Shown piece after piece: positions 23,261 through 35,173 of a stretch of 64,000 bases of DNA. The first letter of the stretch is position 1, and each line of letters begins with the position of its first letter. The stretch is taken from the NCBI GenBank assembly GCA_963682055.1, contig OY821742.1:15097752-15161751 (forward strand). The letters are read 5' to 3'. The position numbers and the translations under genes are program-made. The stretch is from Primula veris. Its lineage: Eukaryota; Streptophyta; Magnoliopsida; Ericales; Primulaceae. A model generated the notes under the pieces. The model made no database searches. It was not told the origin of the DNA and worked only from the letters and a program-made list of their open reading frames with translations.

Positions 23261-24439
23261 GCCAGAGCTTGTTTTGTTTTCGTATACCAATATTCCATAA
23301 AATAAACAACAATGATAGTTCTTTTAAATCAAGAAAGAAATCATGATACCATTAAAATAAACTCAGTAACAAGACCAACATCAATTAATAAAATCGCAAC
23401 CAATCATTGCGATATAACTAAACACAACAAATGCATATCTTCACAAATTAAAACACCAACAGGGACGAAAAGCCTAGATTGAAAAGGCAAGAATAAACCA
23501 TGGGACGATGTTTAACGAACAAAAACCAAAATCACACATCATACAGAAAAAGTCCTAAATCGTAATTTAAAAAAAAGGATAAGGTTGTGTTTTTTTACAG
23601 ACATTATATTTCATATTAAACAGGTTAATGATAGTTTATATGCATCCTAAACCAATGAACTAACACCAAATTGATAAGACCACAATCAATATATCAAACA
23701 AATTAATATAATTAAAAAAAACAAGCAAAATTGCAAATCATATGCGAGAAGGAAACATTCAATACATATTAAGGATTTAGAAACCAATTAAAAAAGACAA
23801 TCAAGCCAAGCATTAAGAAGATATATCATAGCATAGAATCAATTAAAAAAGCCCAATATTTTGGATAAGAAAATGAACAGACTCACAAGATTATGATATC
23901 CTAAAAAAGGCTTATATTTATATTGAACAATGGAGTCGCAATTAAAAAACCCAAAATCAATCCGTAGAAACTACTTAGGGTTTTTACAATTAAAACTAGT
24001 TCTAATTTAATTCAAAGCGAACAGTAACTAGATCTAACAGAAAACAGATTAAAATCCAATTACTGAGAAACAGAAAACAGCAAAATTAGTTTGAAGATGC
24101 TATTAAACACCATAATTCACTCCTGTAGAAACTAATTAGGTTTTTCAAAACAATACATCCAATTACTTCACCAGATCAAAACTAATTCAAATCGCAACAC
24201 AGAGAAACAAAAATCAATCGGTAAGATTAAACAATTAACTACATAGGGTTTTAAGAAAAAGTAGATTTGATAACTTTGGAGAAAACAGTAACAAGATCGA
24301 AATTGATTCAAATTGCAATTAAGTTGGCCAAAATCAATCAGTAGAAAAAATAATGTAACAAAATATTGAAATCGATTGAATCTATAGAGAAGCCCAATAA
24401 TATAAAACGCATACAGATAAATAAAGAGAGGATGATATA

Positions 24440-24480
24440 CACATAACCTTACGGAAAAAGGATCTCTCGTTCAAGTTTAT
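24440..24480 (-). other. Fragment of a promoter cassette
   Basis: The minus strand reads GAACGAGAGATCCTTTTTCC then GTAAG/gttatg, a lone copy of the cassette's leader end and donor region. It marks the right limit of segment A. Confidence 0.5.
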
Positions 24481-24489
24481 TACGACTTG

Positions 24490-24515
24490 TGAAGAAACGA
24501 AATATATTTATAAAT

Positions 24516-24547
<32 letters not shown>

Positions 24548-26150
24548 TACTATTACTTTATGTTTATGTGAAGACCCTTATAAGTCTTGAAAAAATATTT
24601 ACAAAAAACCCCTATAATTATATAAATTACAAAAATAGCAAAGACTTAACTGGTCGATGATTTAAAATTTAAAATAAGAAAAAATAACTTCTCTTGCTCT
24701 TATCTAATCTAACGTTTAATTTAAAATCATAAACTACCATCATTATTTCTCTCTCTTCTCTCCATCTCTCCTGAAACTGGATTTCACTTTATTTTTATCG
24801 AAAAATTTGCTCTCTCTCCTACAGGTACTATTTTAATTCTTCCTTACTTCGTCAAAGATTCTATCATAACGGGTTACATATATTTTTTTTGGATTCACAC
24901 CATCGGGTGGGCAGGTCCGCTAGTATATATATATATGTAGAGAGAGAGAGAGAATGGAGATGATTAATGAAAGTGTTGATGGTGATTTATGTGTTAATAT
25001 AGAAACAGAGAATGTTGTCTAACGGCTCTAATTCCTAATATTCCGGCCCAACTAAATATACTGGTAATGAAATATGAAAATAAAAAAATTCAAAATATAA
25101 TAATATAATTTAACTTTTGAATTATATGATTAAATTTTGAAATTTTTCTATCGCTAATTTTGGTATAAGTTGTTGTCCGGTCAAACTTGACATGTGATTT
25201 CGTAGTGAATTATTGTTTTGGGACGAATGAAGTATGAATTAATGTTATTAGGACAATAAAAGACTTTTTTCATAAGATTAGATATATCAACAGGACCTCA
25301 TAAGAACAAAATAATTTGTACTATATTCGGGTTATAATATGGGATATAATCACGGTGCAACTAACTTATTTTGTTTACATACAATATTACGTTTATTAGT
25401 AGTAATGGTTTACGCATTGCGTGTGCAACACGTTGTTGCGGATATATGATTCCTTACAAATAAATAAAAAATTATGTTATTTTTATTTTTCTTGTTATTG
25501 AGATATAGCGGATGTGGTAGTAGCGGTGATCTTATGAAAAAACAAATAAATTTACTTAGAAGGGAATGTGTGCGATTTTTGTACACAAGGAAAAGGTGAA
25601 ACATGAGAGAGAAAATCGTTTTTTGTTTTCGTATATATTTTTTTATTGTAATTAATAAGGTTATATGAGAAATTATTTTAAAAATGAGGGTATTTTTAGA
25701 AAATGTGGGACAATTTAGTCAGTCTCATACATATTTAATTTCCGGGAGGTAACATTACTTCTCTTTCGGCGGCTCGTATACTTAGTCAAGCTAACTAAAG
25801 AAGTTTAATAACCCATAGAATCCAAATCATTTATAAAATTACAAGTTCTACTTTTCTCCTTTTCCAAGAAGATGTTTCTGAACAATTGGAAGACAGATCC
25901 GTCTGAAATCCAGAAAATCAAGTTTCCCATGTCAAAGTATTTTAAAAGCATTATAACGGGCAACCCTCGAAATGGGTTCGAATTTAATACTGTTTGTATT
26001 GTGTTGTTTTCATACCGTTAATCTAATTAATTGGAGGCCGGTACCATTTTAAAAGAATTTAGTACCGTTTGTATTTTTTTATTAGTATAAGTTAGCCTAT
26101 TTAAATATTTTAATTTTGTTTCGGTACTCTATACTCTAAATATAAAAAAC
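24490..26150. other. Intergenic AT-rich DNA
   Basis: No gene is visible. A TA microsatellite at 24509-24550 is followed by about 370 bp ending CAGGTCCGCTAG that could be a Helitron 3' end. A MITE-like remnant lies near 25060-25236. Confidence 0.5.
25060..25236. mobile_element. Decayed Stowaway-like MITE
   Basis: The right end GGGACGAATGAAGTA resembles a Stowaway terminus, and the interior (TTATATGATTAAATTTTGAA...GGTCAAACTTG) matches the better preserved copy at 43042-43278. The left end is not clear. Confidence 0.4.
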
Positions 26151-26382
26151 GATATAAATTCTGTTTTATCTGCTTTGCCCATTTTGTTTTACCCCAAACA
26201 GTTTCTTTCTCTACCTAAACCTCTCTCTTTTTCTTAGATCTGTATCGTTATCTCTCCCCCTCTCTATCTCTCCGGTGGCAGCGAACACCAGTGGAGATTC
26301 GTCGCTGCTCATCTCCCTCTCTCCCCTTTGGCAACGGTATATATATGTATGTATGTATATATACACTCATCTGGATCTATTT

Positions 26383-26418
<36 letters not shown>

Positions 26419-26600
26419 GTATGTATCGATTGTCCGACCTCGGTATCTGTTCTATTTCTCTTTCTTGGCACATCTTCGTCATCGATCTTGTCTGTTAAGC
26501 CGCCACCAACGTTCCGGGTAAACGTAGAGACGACGTTGACCAGCAAGCAACGAAGGTGAGACCTCTACAGTGGCGACATGGACTATAGAGAATTTGGTTA
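26150..26600 (+). other. CT-rich, GC-richer block, possible old leader
   Basis: The block has CT-rich stretches (CTCTCCCCCTCTCTATCTCT) and less AT-biased patches around GGCAGCGAACACCAGTGGAG and CGCCACCAACGTTCCGGGTA. It resembles a plant 5' leader or exon remnant on the plus strand, interrupted by a TA microsatellite at 26388-26413. No sustained frame supports a gene. Confidence 0.3.
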
Positions 26601-26749
26601 CATGGACTATATTTTGCAAATTTAATAAAAAGTTTGTTAATTTCAAAACAAACCTTCAAATGAATATGTAATCTACCTGTACCCAACGTGTTATGTAAAT
26701 GCAAAAGTAGTACAAGTATAATTGTTTTACTGTAATTAACTATTAGAAT

Positions 26750-27460
26750 GTTCCAAAAAATTGTATTAGATTATCATATTTTTTGTATTAAATTGTCAAA
26801 AACTTTGTATTTGTATTTTATATTAGATTAAAAAAAAAAAATTATATTAGATTGTCAAAAAATTGTATTAAATTACCAAAAAAATTGTATCAGATTTTAT
26901 ATTAGATCGTCAAAAATTTTTTATTAGATTGTCAAAATTTTGTATTAAATTATCAATTTTTTTATTATATTGTCAAAAAAATCGTATTAGATTGCCCAAA
27001 AACTTGAATTATATTGTAAAAAAAAATTGTATAAGATTGTCAACAAAAATTGTATTTATATTGTAAAAACAATTGTATAAATTGTATTAGATTGTCAATT
27101 TTTTTTTATTAAATTGCCAAAATAATGAATTATATTTATCAAAAATTGTCTATTAGATTGTAAAAAAAATTTATTAGATTATCATAAATTTTGTATTAGA
27201 TTGTCGTAAAAATTACATTAGATTATCTATTACATTGTCAAAATATGTATTAGATTAACAAAAACATGTATTAGATTTATAAAAAATTGTACTGATTTTT
27301 TTGAATTTTGTTTTCCAATTTTTTATATTAGATTGTCAAAATTTTTGTATTACATTGTCACTAAAATTGCATTACATTGTCTATTAGATTGTTGAAAATT
27401 TGTATTAGATTATCAAAAAAAATTGTATTAAATTGTCAAAAATATTGAATTTTAATTTTT
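26750..27460. repeat. Degenerate array of a unit of about 20 bp
   Basis: Roughly 25-30 variants of TTGTATTAGATTGTCAAAAA occur head to tail with drifting spacing. From 27460 to 27815 the sequence becomes T-rich (TTTTTGGATTTTTT-like). No gene. Confidence 0.85.
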
Positions 27461-27815
27461 TTTGGATTTTTTAATATTTTTTCTAAAAAAACAAATTTTT
27501 TGGATTTTTTAAGAATTTTTTAATTTTTTCCAAACTTTCTAAAAAAAATTTGAATTTTCTTTTTTTAGATAATTCTGGAATTTTTTTTTGGGTTTTCTGT
27601 TTTCTGTTTTTTTTTAAAATTTTTTGTTTTTTTGGAATTTCTTTCTCAATTTTTATTGTCTTTCCAAATTTTAGAATTTTTCTGGTTTTTTTTTTATTTT
27701 TTATGGTTTTTTTTCTATTTTTTTGAGTTTTTCCTTTTTTTTACATTATTTAAATTTTTTTATGGATTTTTATTCTTTTTTCCTATTTTTTCAAGTTTTT
27801 TTATTTTTTTTATTT
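27460..27815. repeat. T-rich low-complexity tract
   Basis: Mostly T runs broken by G or A. The long plus-strand frame here is Phe/Leu-only low complexity and not a protein. Confidence 0.85.
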
Positions 27816-28684
27816 TTCGGTCAACGCCGAATACCGGTCAATGGTCTTGGTCAAATTTTATTGGGGAAAGTGTGTTAGCCTCATGTATATATTGACGAGT
27901 TGTATTAATTTGCAATAAATTAATAGTTTCAAAAATTATCGGTCTCCAATTCACTCTCTAAACGGTCCTGTACGTTTTTCTTTCTCTACTTAAAGCTATG
28001 TTCAGTGAATTAAACATGAAAATTACAATTTAAAATTTAAATATGGCTTTTATTTTATTTTGCGTCAATCTAAAACCTTTAGTACACTTACACTACCTCC
28101 TGAGTAAAACCATAAATTCAATTTAAAATGTAAATTTTAGATCTAGAGTGAAAAAAGTTATTTTTGTTTGTAGTACGACTACTGCAGCCACATTATATTA
28201 AATTTTAGATCTAGAGTGACAAAGTTATTTTAATCAAGCATTAGCACAACTTAAAGCATTCAACAAAATTGAAAAAGAAAACGAAATTGTATTTTAGCTT
28301 AGCATACATTGGTAATTTTCCAGCAAATCACGTTTCGTTTCTTATGACGTTTTTGACATCCCATGTTATTTTGTTGACTGTAATAGACCAATATCTGAGC
28401 TGTTATAGACTTATAACTATGTATTCTTATAAATGATTTTGTTCACCTAGTTTTCTATCTAAAAAATCAATCCGTCGATGTGACATATACACATGGTAAA
28501 TTCACTTATCATGAGTTTTAATTGTTAAAGTTAAATGTTAACAATTTAATAATTTATGTTAAATGAAAAATGTTTTTGCTCATACATTTTTCCTAACCAA
28601 GAAATCAATCCGTTGATGTGTCACATTACATAACATATCCACCTAATAAAATGTTTTGATTGTTATTTATACTAGATTTAATAT

Positions 28685-28990
28685 ATTTTTTTTTAATTAA
28701 TATTTAAATTTATGGTAGTATCAACTGGGGTTTTAGTATATTTTTATTTAGCTTTTTAGTGGGTTGAGTTTTATATTTAACAAATTTTTTTATTTTTAAT
28801 TAATATTTAAATTTATGGTAGGCTCAACTAACAACTAGGGTTCTATTATATTTTTATTTAGGTTTTTAGTGGGTTGGATTTTATATTTATTTTTTATTTT
28901 TTTTTAATTAATATTTAAATTTATGATAGACTCAAATAGAGTTATAGTATATTTTTATTTGAGTTTTTAGTAGATTGTATTTTTATTGTG
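28685..28990. repeat. Threefold repeat of about 100-115 bp
   Basis: Each copy contains AATTAATATTTAAATTTATG, then GTATATTTTTATTT and TTTTTAGTGGGTTG or a variant. Confidence 0.8.
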
Positions 28991-29905
28991 TGAATATTTA
29001 TATTTTGATTTATCAAATTATAGAATTTTATGTTATTTGGACGGATAAATATGTATTTTATTAGCCTATAAAGTGTGTAAGTTGTGTGTAAATTATGAGT
29101 CTAGCATATGGATTGTGTGATTAGAAAAATTCAGGTCAGCGGGTTGAATTTGAAGGTGATAATAACAACACTCTTTTTTAAAATACAATTATCACTTATT
29201 CATTTTTTCTTAATTTGTAGTTGCATTTTTTGTTATCAATATTTATAACACATTACTCATATATTTATACTTACATTGACCTATAATAGTGTTTGTATGA
29301 GTATGACTAGGCAAGACACCTTAACAAGTAAAAACTTTAGGTAGATTTTTTTGGTTGCAATAGCAACACTCTTCTAATAATTATATAATGTTAAACTATG
29401 TGCCAATATGCAACTCATGCAAAAGCCTTCGAGTTGTATCTCAAACTTGCATCTCAAAATTACATTCGCAGGGTTTTAATGAAATGTATTTAATCAATCT
29501 AAGATTTACTCGATCAATAAAAAACAAATTAAGTATGTAGAAAACGTAAACTTTATTGAATATATGAGTTTATTTCTATCAAGCAAATGGCAATGTTTTG
29601 AATTTGATAACTAGTTATAATAACTAGGTCATGTATTTTTTAATCCAACACTACAAATGACTAAAACTAGTGACTTGAATACCAATCGTTAAATGATAAT
29701 TCAAAATTTGTCTCTGATCAATGATAGATTTAGGGGAATATTTTTATAGAAATCTAATATTTTTAGAGATAATTCAAAATTTACCCTATGTTGTCTTATT
29801 TGGGATGAAATACTAGTACATTTAAAATTCAATTTATTTTTGATAAAGTATGTAAAAGATATTGGTTTTAAAATTGGTTAACCAAATATCATGGGACCTT
29901 AAGTT

Positions 29906-29942
29906 TTTTTTTTTTTTTTTGTATCACCCGTCTAGTAGTTGT
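29906..29942 (-). mobile_element. Very short poly(A)-tailed retroposon-like insert
   Basis: A 37 bp block, on the minus strand ATGACAACTACTAGACGGGT plus a short stretch and an A run, is flanked by CATGGGACCTTAAGTT (29890-29905) and CATGGACCTTAAGTT (29943-29957). A 15-16 bp duplication plus poly(A) is the signature of LINE-driven insertion; the body would be a strongly 5'-truncated copy. Confidence 0.5.
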
Positions 29943-30291
29943 CATGGACCTTAAGTTACTATATTAGGGAGATCGATGATAAACTTTAGAACCTGGACAA
30001 GGCGAATCTTGTAAGAGATCTCTATCATTTTTTTCTCAACTAGATTACATAAGCATTCATACAAAGTAAGTTATATTCATTTTACATATTGCAACATATA
30101 AACAAATGTCAATGATTCAGTTTTGCCTTTCGTAAAAGTATACCAAAATTGCAATCTGAAAGTGGAAAGAAATTAGAATTTATTTTGACACATGATAAAG
30201 ATCTGGGAAAATAAAATGAAAAACAAACGTAAATACTAGATATAAGAATAAAATATTCAATTAAGAAATCCGATAGATATCATACATGTAC

Positions 30292-30347
30292 CTTGAGGAT
30301 CTTCGCTTTTGGATTGTGGAAGTAGGCTTGACACCGACATCAAACAT
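30292..30347 (-). other. Candidate first exon of an unidentified gene
   Basis: The minus strand has ATG at 30347, reads MFDVGVKPTSTIQKRRSS and reaches CTCAAG/gtacat, a plausible donor at 30291. About 200 bases upstream is CTATAAAAGC, a TATA box, with an AT/CT-rich leader between. No second exon in phase could be found toward lower coordinates, so this may be a gene fragment or coincidence. Confidence 0.3.
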
Positions 30348-30548
30348 TAGAGGAATGAAGATAGATGGCTACAATATATTGAGGTTTAACTCGAAGCTAC
30401 AATGTCACTATGGAATATTTCATTCTAATTCTAGAAAAAAAATATCATAACGGTGGAATGGTGTTATATTGGATAAATAGAATGAATGAGAAAAAGTAAA
30501 AGAGAAGTGATAATGAATGCGAATGGAAATAGGATTTGTAAGATGAGC

Positions 30549-30556
30549 TTTTATAG
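30549..30556 (-). promoter_or_regulatory. TATA box upstream of the 30347 exon
   Basis: CTATAAAA on the minus strand, about 200 bp before the ATG. Confidence 0.35.
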
Positions 30557-30880
30557 AAAATTATTGTACAACACAGGTGTAAAAGCGGTGCCTCGTCTCC
30601 AAATGATTTTAGGGTAATACAAATTGTGTTTGAGTCTATTAATATAAGTCACAATTTCACATCGACAAGGCATGTCCAAGAATGGAAAGATGTTGTGAAC
30701 TATACGTGAAGCCAATAAGTACATTGTTATATGCGCTAATTTTTATGCTTTTCTTCATTTTAACAATTTTTTTAAAATATTAAACTTGAACTACAATGGT
30801 ATTTGCATTAAATGAGATCAAATAAAAAAAATTTGGAAGAAATGGAACTAAACTTAAAAGATAAACTTTATCTGTGTTAT

Positions 30881-32116
30881 TGTTGATTTTTTACTATATC
30901 GAAAAGCAATAATGTAAATGACAAGGACTGAAACGGAAATAAATAATTTTATTTCACTTGAAAATGAATATTACTCTATTACAAAATTCCTAACTCGTAC
31001 ATAATTTAAATTAAAATATATAAATTTCAGACAGATTTAATATACATTATTAAACTGCTGGACTGAATTATGATTGTACGAAACTGTCTAACAGAATAGT
31101 ATAAAGACTATACTGCTGGACTGTTTGTCAATTAAAAAAAAATGCCAGACAGAATAGTATGATTACTAAACTACTGGACTGTTTCTGTAAATAAAAGAAA
31201 TTACAGAACTAAAATGTAAATTACAGAACAGAAAAGACTGAAAATTAAATACTGAAAAGTAAACAGTTCAACTTCTGTCACTGAGTGGCTCGCGTGGAAA
31301 CGGCACCGAACCACAGGTCGAGCTGTTCGTGGTGCGATTCTCTCTCTAATATGATGTTGTATGCTGTGTGTGTGTGATTGATTGTTGTGTCTGAATGAGA
31401 GGGGGAATGCTGCCTTTTATAGTTTTTTAGAAACCGCAGCCATAATGGTCCATTTAATTCTGGGAGTTACATCCCCAGAATCCACCCATTCAATTTTTGA
31501 AACTGCAACACTTAATCTGCAATTTATTCTCATTGAATGCTGGCGTTTCAATTTGCTGGAAACTCTAGCGACTTCTTTTGTATTTTATACGAAACTCCTT
31601 TTTCAGATTTGACTCAAGACCCAAGACATTTCCCAAATCCCAAATCCCAAGGCCCAAGGCCCAAGGTCCAAGGCCCAAGCCCAAGCCCGCGCCCACGACC
31701 CGAGTCCCGAGACCCGAGACCCGAGCGAGCGTTCGCATGTGTGGTATACACTCATACACTTATGTGTATGTGGACATAATAGTTTAACAACTACATGAGT
31801 TGGACTTGTATATATATTGAAAAATTAACTCTTAATTCTCCAATATGGGATAACCCTCAATGGTTTTCCCTTTATTCATTCCATTTTCCAGCATTAAGGT
31901 TTTCCCTTCTTTCGAGAACCCAACTTTGAAACCGATTAATATTCACACCCATTTTCCGAATAGGTCATGGGATATACCGTTACGAAGCTCGTCACACGAG
32001 CTACTCAAACGATTTGAGTACGGCATTAACAACTCAGAGTTGTCACATGTAATATTAACTCGAAGTTGGTCCCGTGACCATTCGGAACACCCATGTTTAA
32101 AACATGTTTTCCAACA
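30881..32116 (-). repeat. 3' LTR of the copia element
   Basis: This 1236 bp LTR has a TATA box on the minus strand (CTATAAAAGGCAGC, about 31411-31422). Relative to the other LTR it lacks about 190 bp near 31260 and has an expanded CCCAAGG/CCCGAG-rich patch at 31620-31730. Confidence 0.95.
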
Positions 32117-32128
32117 ATCCCCCACATG
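32117..32128 (-). other. Polypurine tract of the copia element
   Basis: CATGTGGGGGAT on the minus strand directly abuts the LTR start TGTTGGAAAAC, as expected for the plus-strand primer. Confidence 0.8.
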
Positions 32129-32740
32129 AATGCAGTTGGCTGAAAATAAAAATTCCCCTAAATGAATACGAGAGAACCGCAAGAGTTCACTGCATAAGGA
32201 CAGGTAGTGCGCGTCTTGAACCTGCTATAGTGATGTAAAATCTGATATGCTACTATTGGATAGCCTTAAAGCCTTGAACCCTTTAGCGTTTGTGCATATC
32301 AGGGTAATACTCACACAATGCCTCTCTACACCACTTACTAAGCCCTTTGGTTGTTGTCCATATTTGGTCCTTGTCTGCCTTGGCAAAATTCAACCGAGTG
32401 CTCTAGTGATTTAGCCCATGGCTCATCACATAGTATCGGCCATACACACCCGTCATAGGTGATTTCAAGTTAAGGGTGTCCTGACTCACCCCTCTCGACC
32501 TTCGAGATCCTTGTTTTCATTAAGAGGCTCATGCTCACCCTTTAAATGGTCTAGGTCTATCACTCTTTCATCCTAGAAATGGGTTGGGAACCTAGGTTCC
32601 CGAGTCCTTTGTTCGGTCACCCCCACAGTTCGGTATTCACGTTGAACCTGATGCTGGAGAATCTAGTTCGGGTTGGGTAGCCTCTGAGGGGGTGTCCAAT
32701 TTGATGGGATTCAACCCTATTCCCCTCGATAACACTTCAA
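32129..32740 (-). other. Non-coding 3' region of the copia element
   Basis: About 600 bp between the end of RNase H and the polypurine tract, without a frame. Confidence 0.7.
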
Positions 32741-32749
32741 CTCCTACCT

Positions 32750-33318
32750 GAGTCAAGCCTTTTGTTAATGGATCCGCAATATTATCCTAAATCTCACAAA
32801 ATCTAGGGATACCACACCGTTAGCTAACAATTCTCTTACGGATTTATGTCTCCGGCAAATATGTCGGGACTTTTCATTATACATGTGATCATGTGCCCGT
32901 CCAATAGCTGACTAACTATCGCAGTGCATTCTTATTGCCGGAATAGGCTTCGGCCATATTGGAATTCCTTCCAGAAAGCTTCTCAACCAGTCAGCCTCTT
33001 CTGTCGCTAGATCCAAAGCTATGAACTCATATTCCATAGTTGATCTAGCTATGCAGGTCTGTTTGGATGATCTCTATGAAACAACCGCTCCACCCAGTAC
33101 GAACACATATCCACTCGTGGACCTTGTACTATTGGAATCCGAGATCCAGTTGGCATCAGAATACCCTTCCAGCACAGCTGGATATCCGGTATAATGTAAC
33201 CCTCGGTCGACCATAAATTGCATGTATCTGAGAAGTCTCATGATGGCATTCCAGTGCTCCCCATTGGGATTACTGGTATACCTACTCAGCCTACTTACTG
33301 AGTTGGCTATGTCCGGTC
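32750..33318 (-). pseudogene. Copia RNase H, broken
   Basis: After a frameshift near 33310 the frame resumes with [13 protein letters not shown] (first acidic residue), MEYEFIAL (Glu) and MHCDS (second Asp), the copia RNase H pattern. It ends near 32755 with a sequence corresponding to the family's PLTKGL terminus. In-frame stops occur at a Trp position near 33075 (TAG), after HCDS, and near the end (TAA). Confidence 0.85.
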
Positions 33319-34128
33319 TAGTGCACAGTTCATGACGTACATAAGACTGCCTATTATCCGAGAATATTCCAATTGTCTCACACTCTCCCCAAAGTTCTTC
33401 TTTAGGTTGGTTGAGATCTCTATTGGAGTTCTGGATGTAGCCCTACTATATTTGTCAAATTTATCAAGCATTTGCTTGACATAATGAGTTTGAGATAGCG
33501 CATATCCGTCTGATGTATTGATAATTTTCATACCAAGCATTACATCAGCGACAACCAAATCTTTTATCTCAAACTTTTGTGACAATATTTTCTTAGTAGA
33601 GTTGATTTTATCAATACTCCCTATTATAATCATGTCATCTACGTAAAGGCAGACTACCACGTAATACTTTTTATTTCCTTTTACATAGACACATTTGTCA
33701 CACTCGTTGATATGGAAACCGTTGGATAGCATCACTTTATCAAATTTCTCGTGCCATTGTTTAGGTGCTTGTTTAAGTCCATATAAAGATTTTACAAGTT
33801 TACACACCATATTATATTTACCTGGAACCACAAACCCTTCGGGTTGTTCCACGTAAATTTTCTCTTCCAATTCCCCATTCAAGAACGCCGTTTTCACATC
33901 CATCTGATGTATTTCCAGATTGAACAGTGCCACGAGTGCAATGATAATACGGATTGATGTTTTCCTAGAGACAGGAGCATACGTGTCGAAATAGTCGACA
34001 CCTTCGGTTTGTCTAAAACCTTTCACTACAAGTCTCGCCTTATATTTTTCGATTGTTCCATTGACCTTTCTCTTTCTCTTAAAGATCCACTTGTGTCCTA
34101 GTGGCTTACACCCAGGTGGAAGATCCAC
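33307..34128 (-). pseudogene. Copia reverse transcriptase, open over 270 codons
   Basis: This is the longest uninterrupted stretch of the element. It starts at DLPPGCKPLGHKWIFKRK, continues with YKARLVVKGF, the QMDVKTAFLNGEL motif, LVKSLYGLKQAPKQW and the catalytic CLYVDDMIIIG (YVDD). The catalytic motifs are intact. It is joined in frame to integrase through one TAA near 34150 and loses frame at its 3' end before RNase H. Confidence 0.95.
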
Positions 34129-34146
34129 TAGTTCCCAAGTGTGATT

Positions 34147-35172
34147 TTATAATATCGATTCAATCTCATTGTTGATCACCGAAAGATCCACTTGTGTCCT
34201 AGTGGCTTGTTTGAATGTCGCCGGTTCACCTTCTATCATGAAGGTTACAAAATCTGGACCAAAAAACGTTTCCTTTCTCGCCCTTTTACTTCGTCGAGTC
34301 TCTTCTTCTTCTTCCTCCATCAGTTCACTTGCCCCCACATTTTCCTCACTGTTTGACTCCTCTGTCTCTACAGTTCTGGAAGACTTGCGAGAAAATATAT
34401 CCTCGAAGAAAGAAGCTTCTCGAGCTTCCATGATAGTATCTACATGCACCTCGGGATTATCTGACTTGTGCACGAGAAAACGATAAGCACTACTGTTGTG
34501 TGCATATCCTATGAACACACAGTTTACCGTCTTCGGCCCTATTCTCATTCTTTTTGGAAGTGAGACTAGGACCTTCGCAAGACAACCCCAAACCCTTAAG
34601 ATTTTATAGCTTGGTCGATGGCCTTTCCATAGTTCATAAGGTGGTTTATCACGCTTCTTATGCAGTAGCTTGTTCAACACATAGTTGACGGAAAACAGCG
34701 CTTCCCTCCACATGTTCTGGGGTAACCCATAACTTATTAACATAGCATTCATCATTTCCTTGAGCATCCTATTCTTATGCTCGGCAACCCCATTCTGCTC
34801 CGGAGATTATGGGGTTGTGGTTTGATGTATAATGCCACTTTCTGTACATATCTGTGCAAACGGTGCTTCGTATTCACCGCCTCTATCACTTCTCAATATT
34901 TTAATCTCTTTATTGAGTTGATTTTCTACTTCGGTCTTATAAAGAGAGAACTTCTCTACCGCTTCGTCTTTACTTCTCATTAAGTAAACATAGCAGTATC
35001 TAGTACAATCATCTATAAACGTGATGAAATACTTTTTCCCTCCTCGCGTTTGTATAAACTTTAAGTCGCATACATCCATGTGTATTAAACCGAGAGGTTC
35101 AGTACTTCGTTCATTATGTTGAAACAAAGACTTAGTTAATTTTGCCTCAACACAAACCTCACATTTATGCTA
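34147..35172 (-). pseudogene. Copia integrase
   Basis: [18 protein letters not shown] and [10 protein letters not shown] carry the Cys pair and the first two catalytic Asp residues; SPEQNGVAEHKNR carries the last Glu. A TAA replaces a Tyr codon (TTP-stop-SPEQNG) near 34808. The C-terminal part has the GKR-like GPKTVNCVFIGYA and an acidic linker (EEEEEETRRSKR). A further stop precedes CEVC near 35160. Confidence 0.9.
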
Positions 35173-35173
35173 T

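Larger units (their letters stand above)
5169..24470. repeat. Segment A of a large direct duplication
   Basis: Long stretches match 46261-63950 in the same orientation. Anchors include 5250/47055, 6089/47880, 6697/48674, 8600/49140, 10020/53400, 11348/54730, 13669/60724 and 15220/62480. Large indels separate the copies: B lacks about 7100-8550, and A lacks the equivalents of 46320-47050, 55710-56555 and 56730-58870. The content is minus-strand gene-like modules, none intact. Confidence 0.85.
19490..24470. repeat. Local tandem copy of 16190-19490
   Basis: This unit repeats the preceding 3.3 kb in order: minisatellite, 62 bp exon, 230 bp repeats, first exon and promoter, then module blocks. 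It is expanded by a solo LTR (21066-21342) and a MULE (21727-22943). Stops and deletions mark it as the more decayed copy in the exon at 20266. Confidence 0.8.
27816..30240. other. Intergenic AT-rich DNA
   Basis: No gene is visible. It contains a threefold repeat at 28685-28990 and a short poly(T) insertion at 29906-29942. Confidence 0.6.

Noticed and set aside
27632..27895. 87-codon Phe/Leu-rich frame
   Set aside because: It lies in the T-rich low-complexity tract; TTT/TTC runs stay open by chance.
31537..31787. Pro/Arg-rich frames in the copia LTR
   Set aside because: They are translations of the CCCAAGG/CCCGAG-rich LTR patch.
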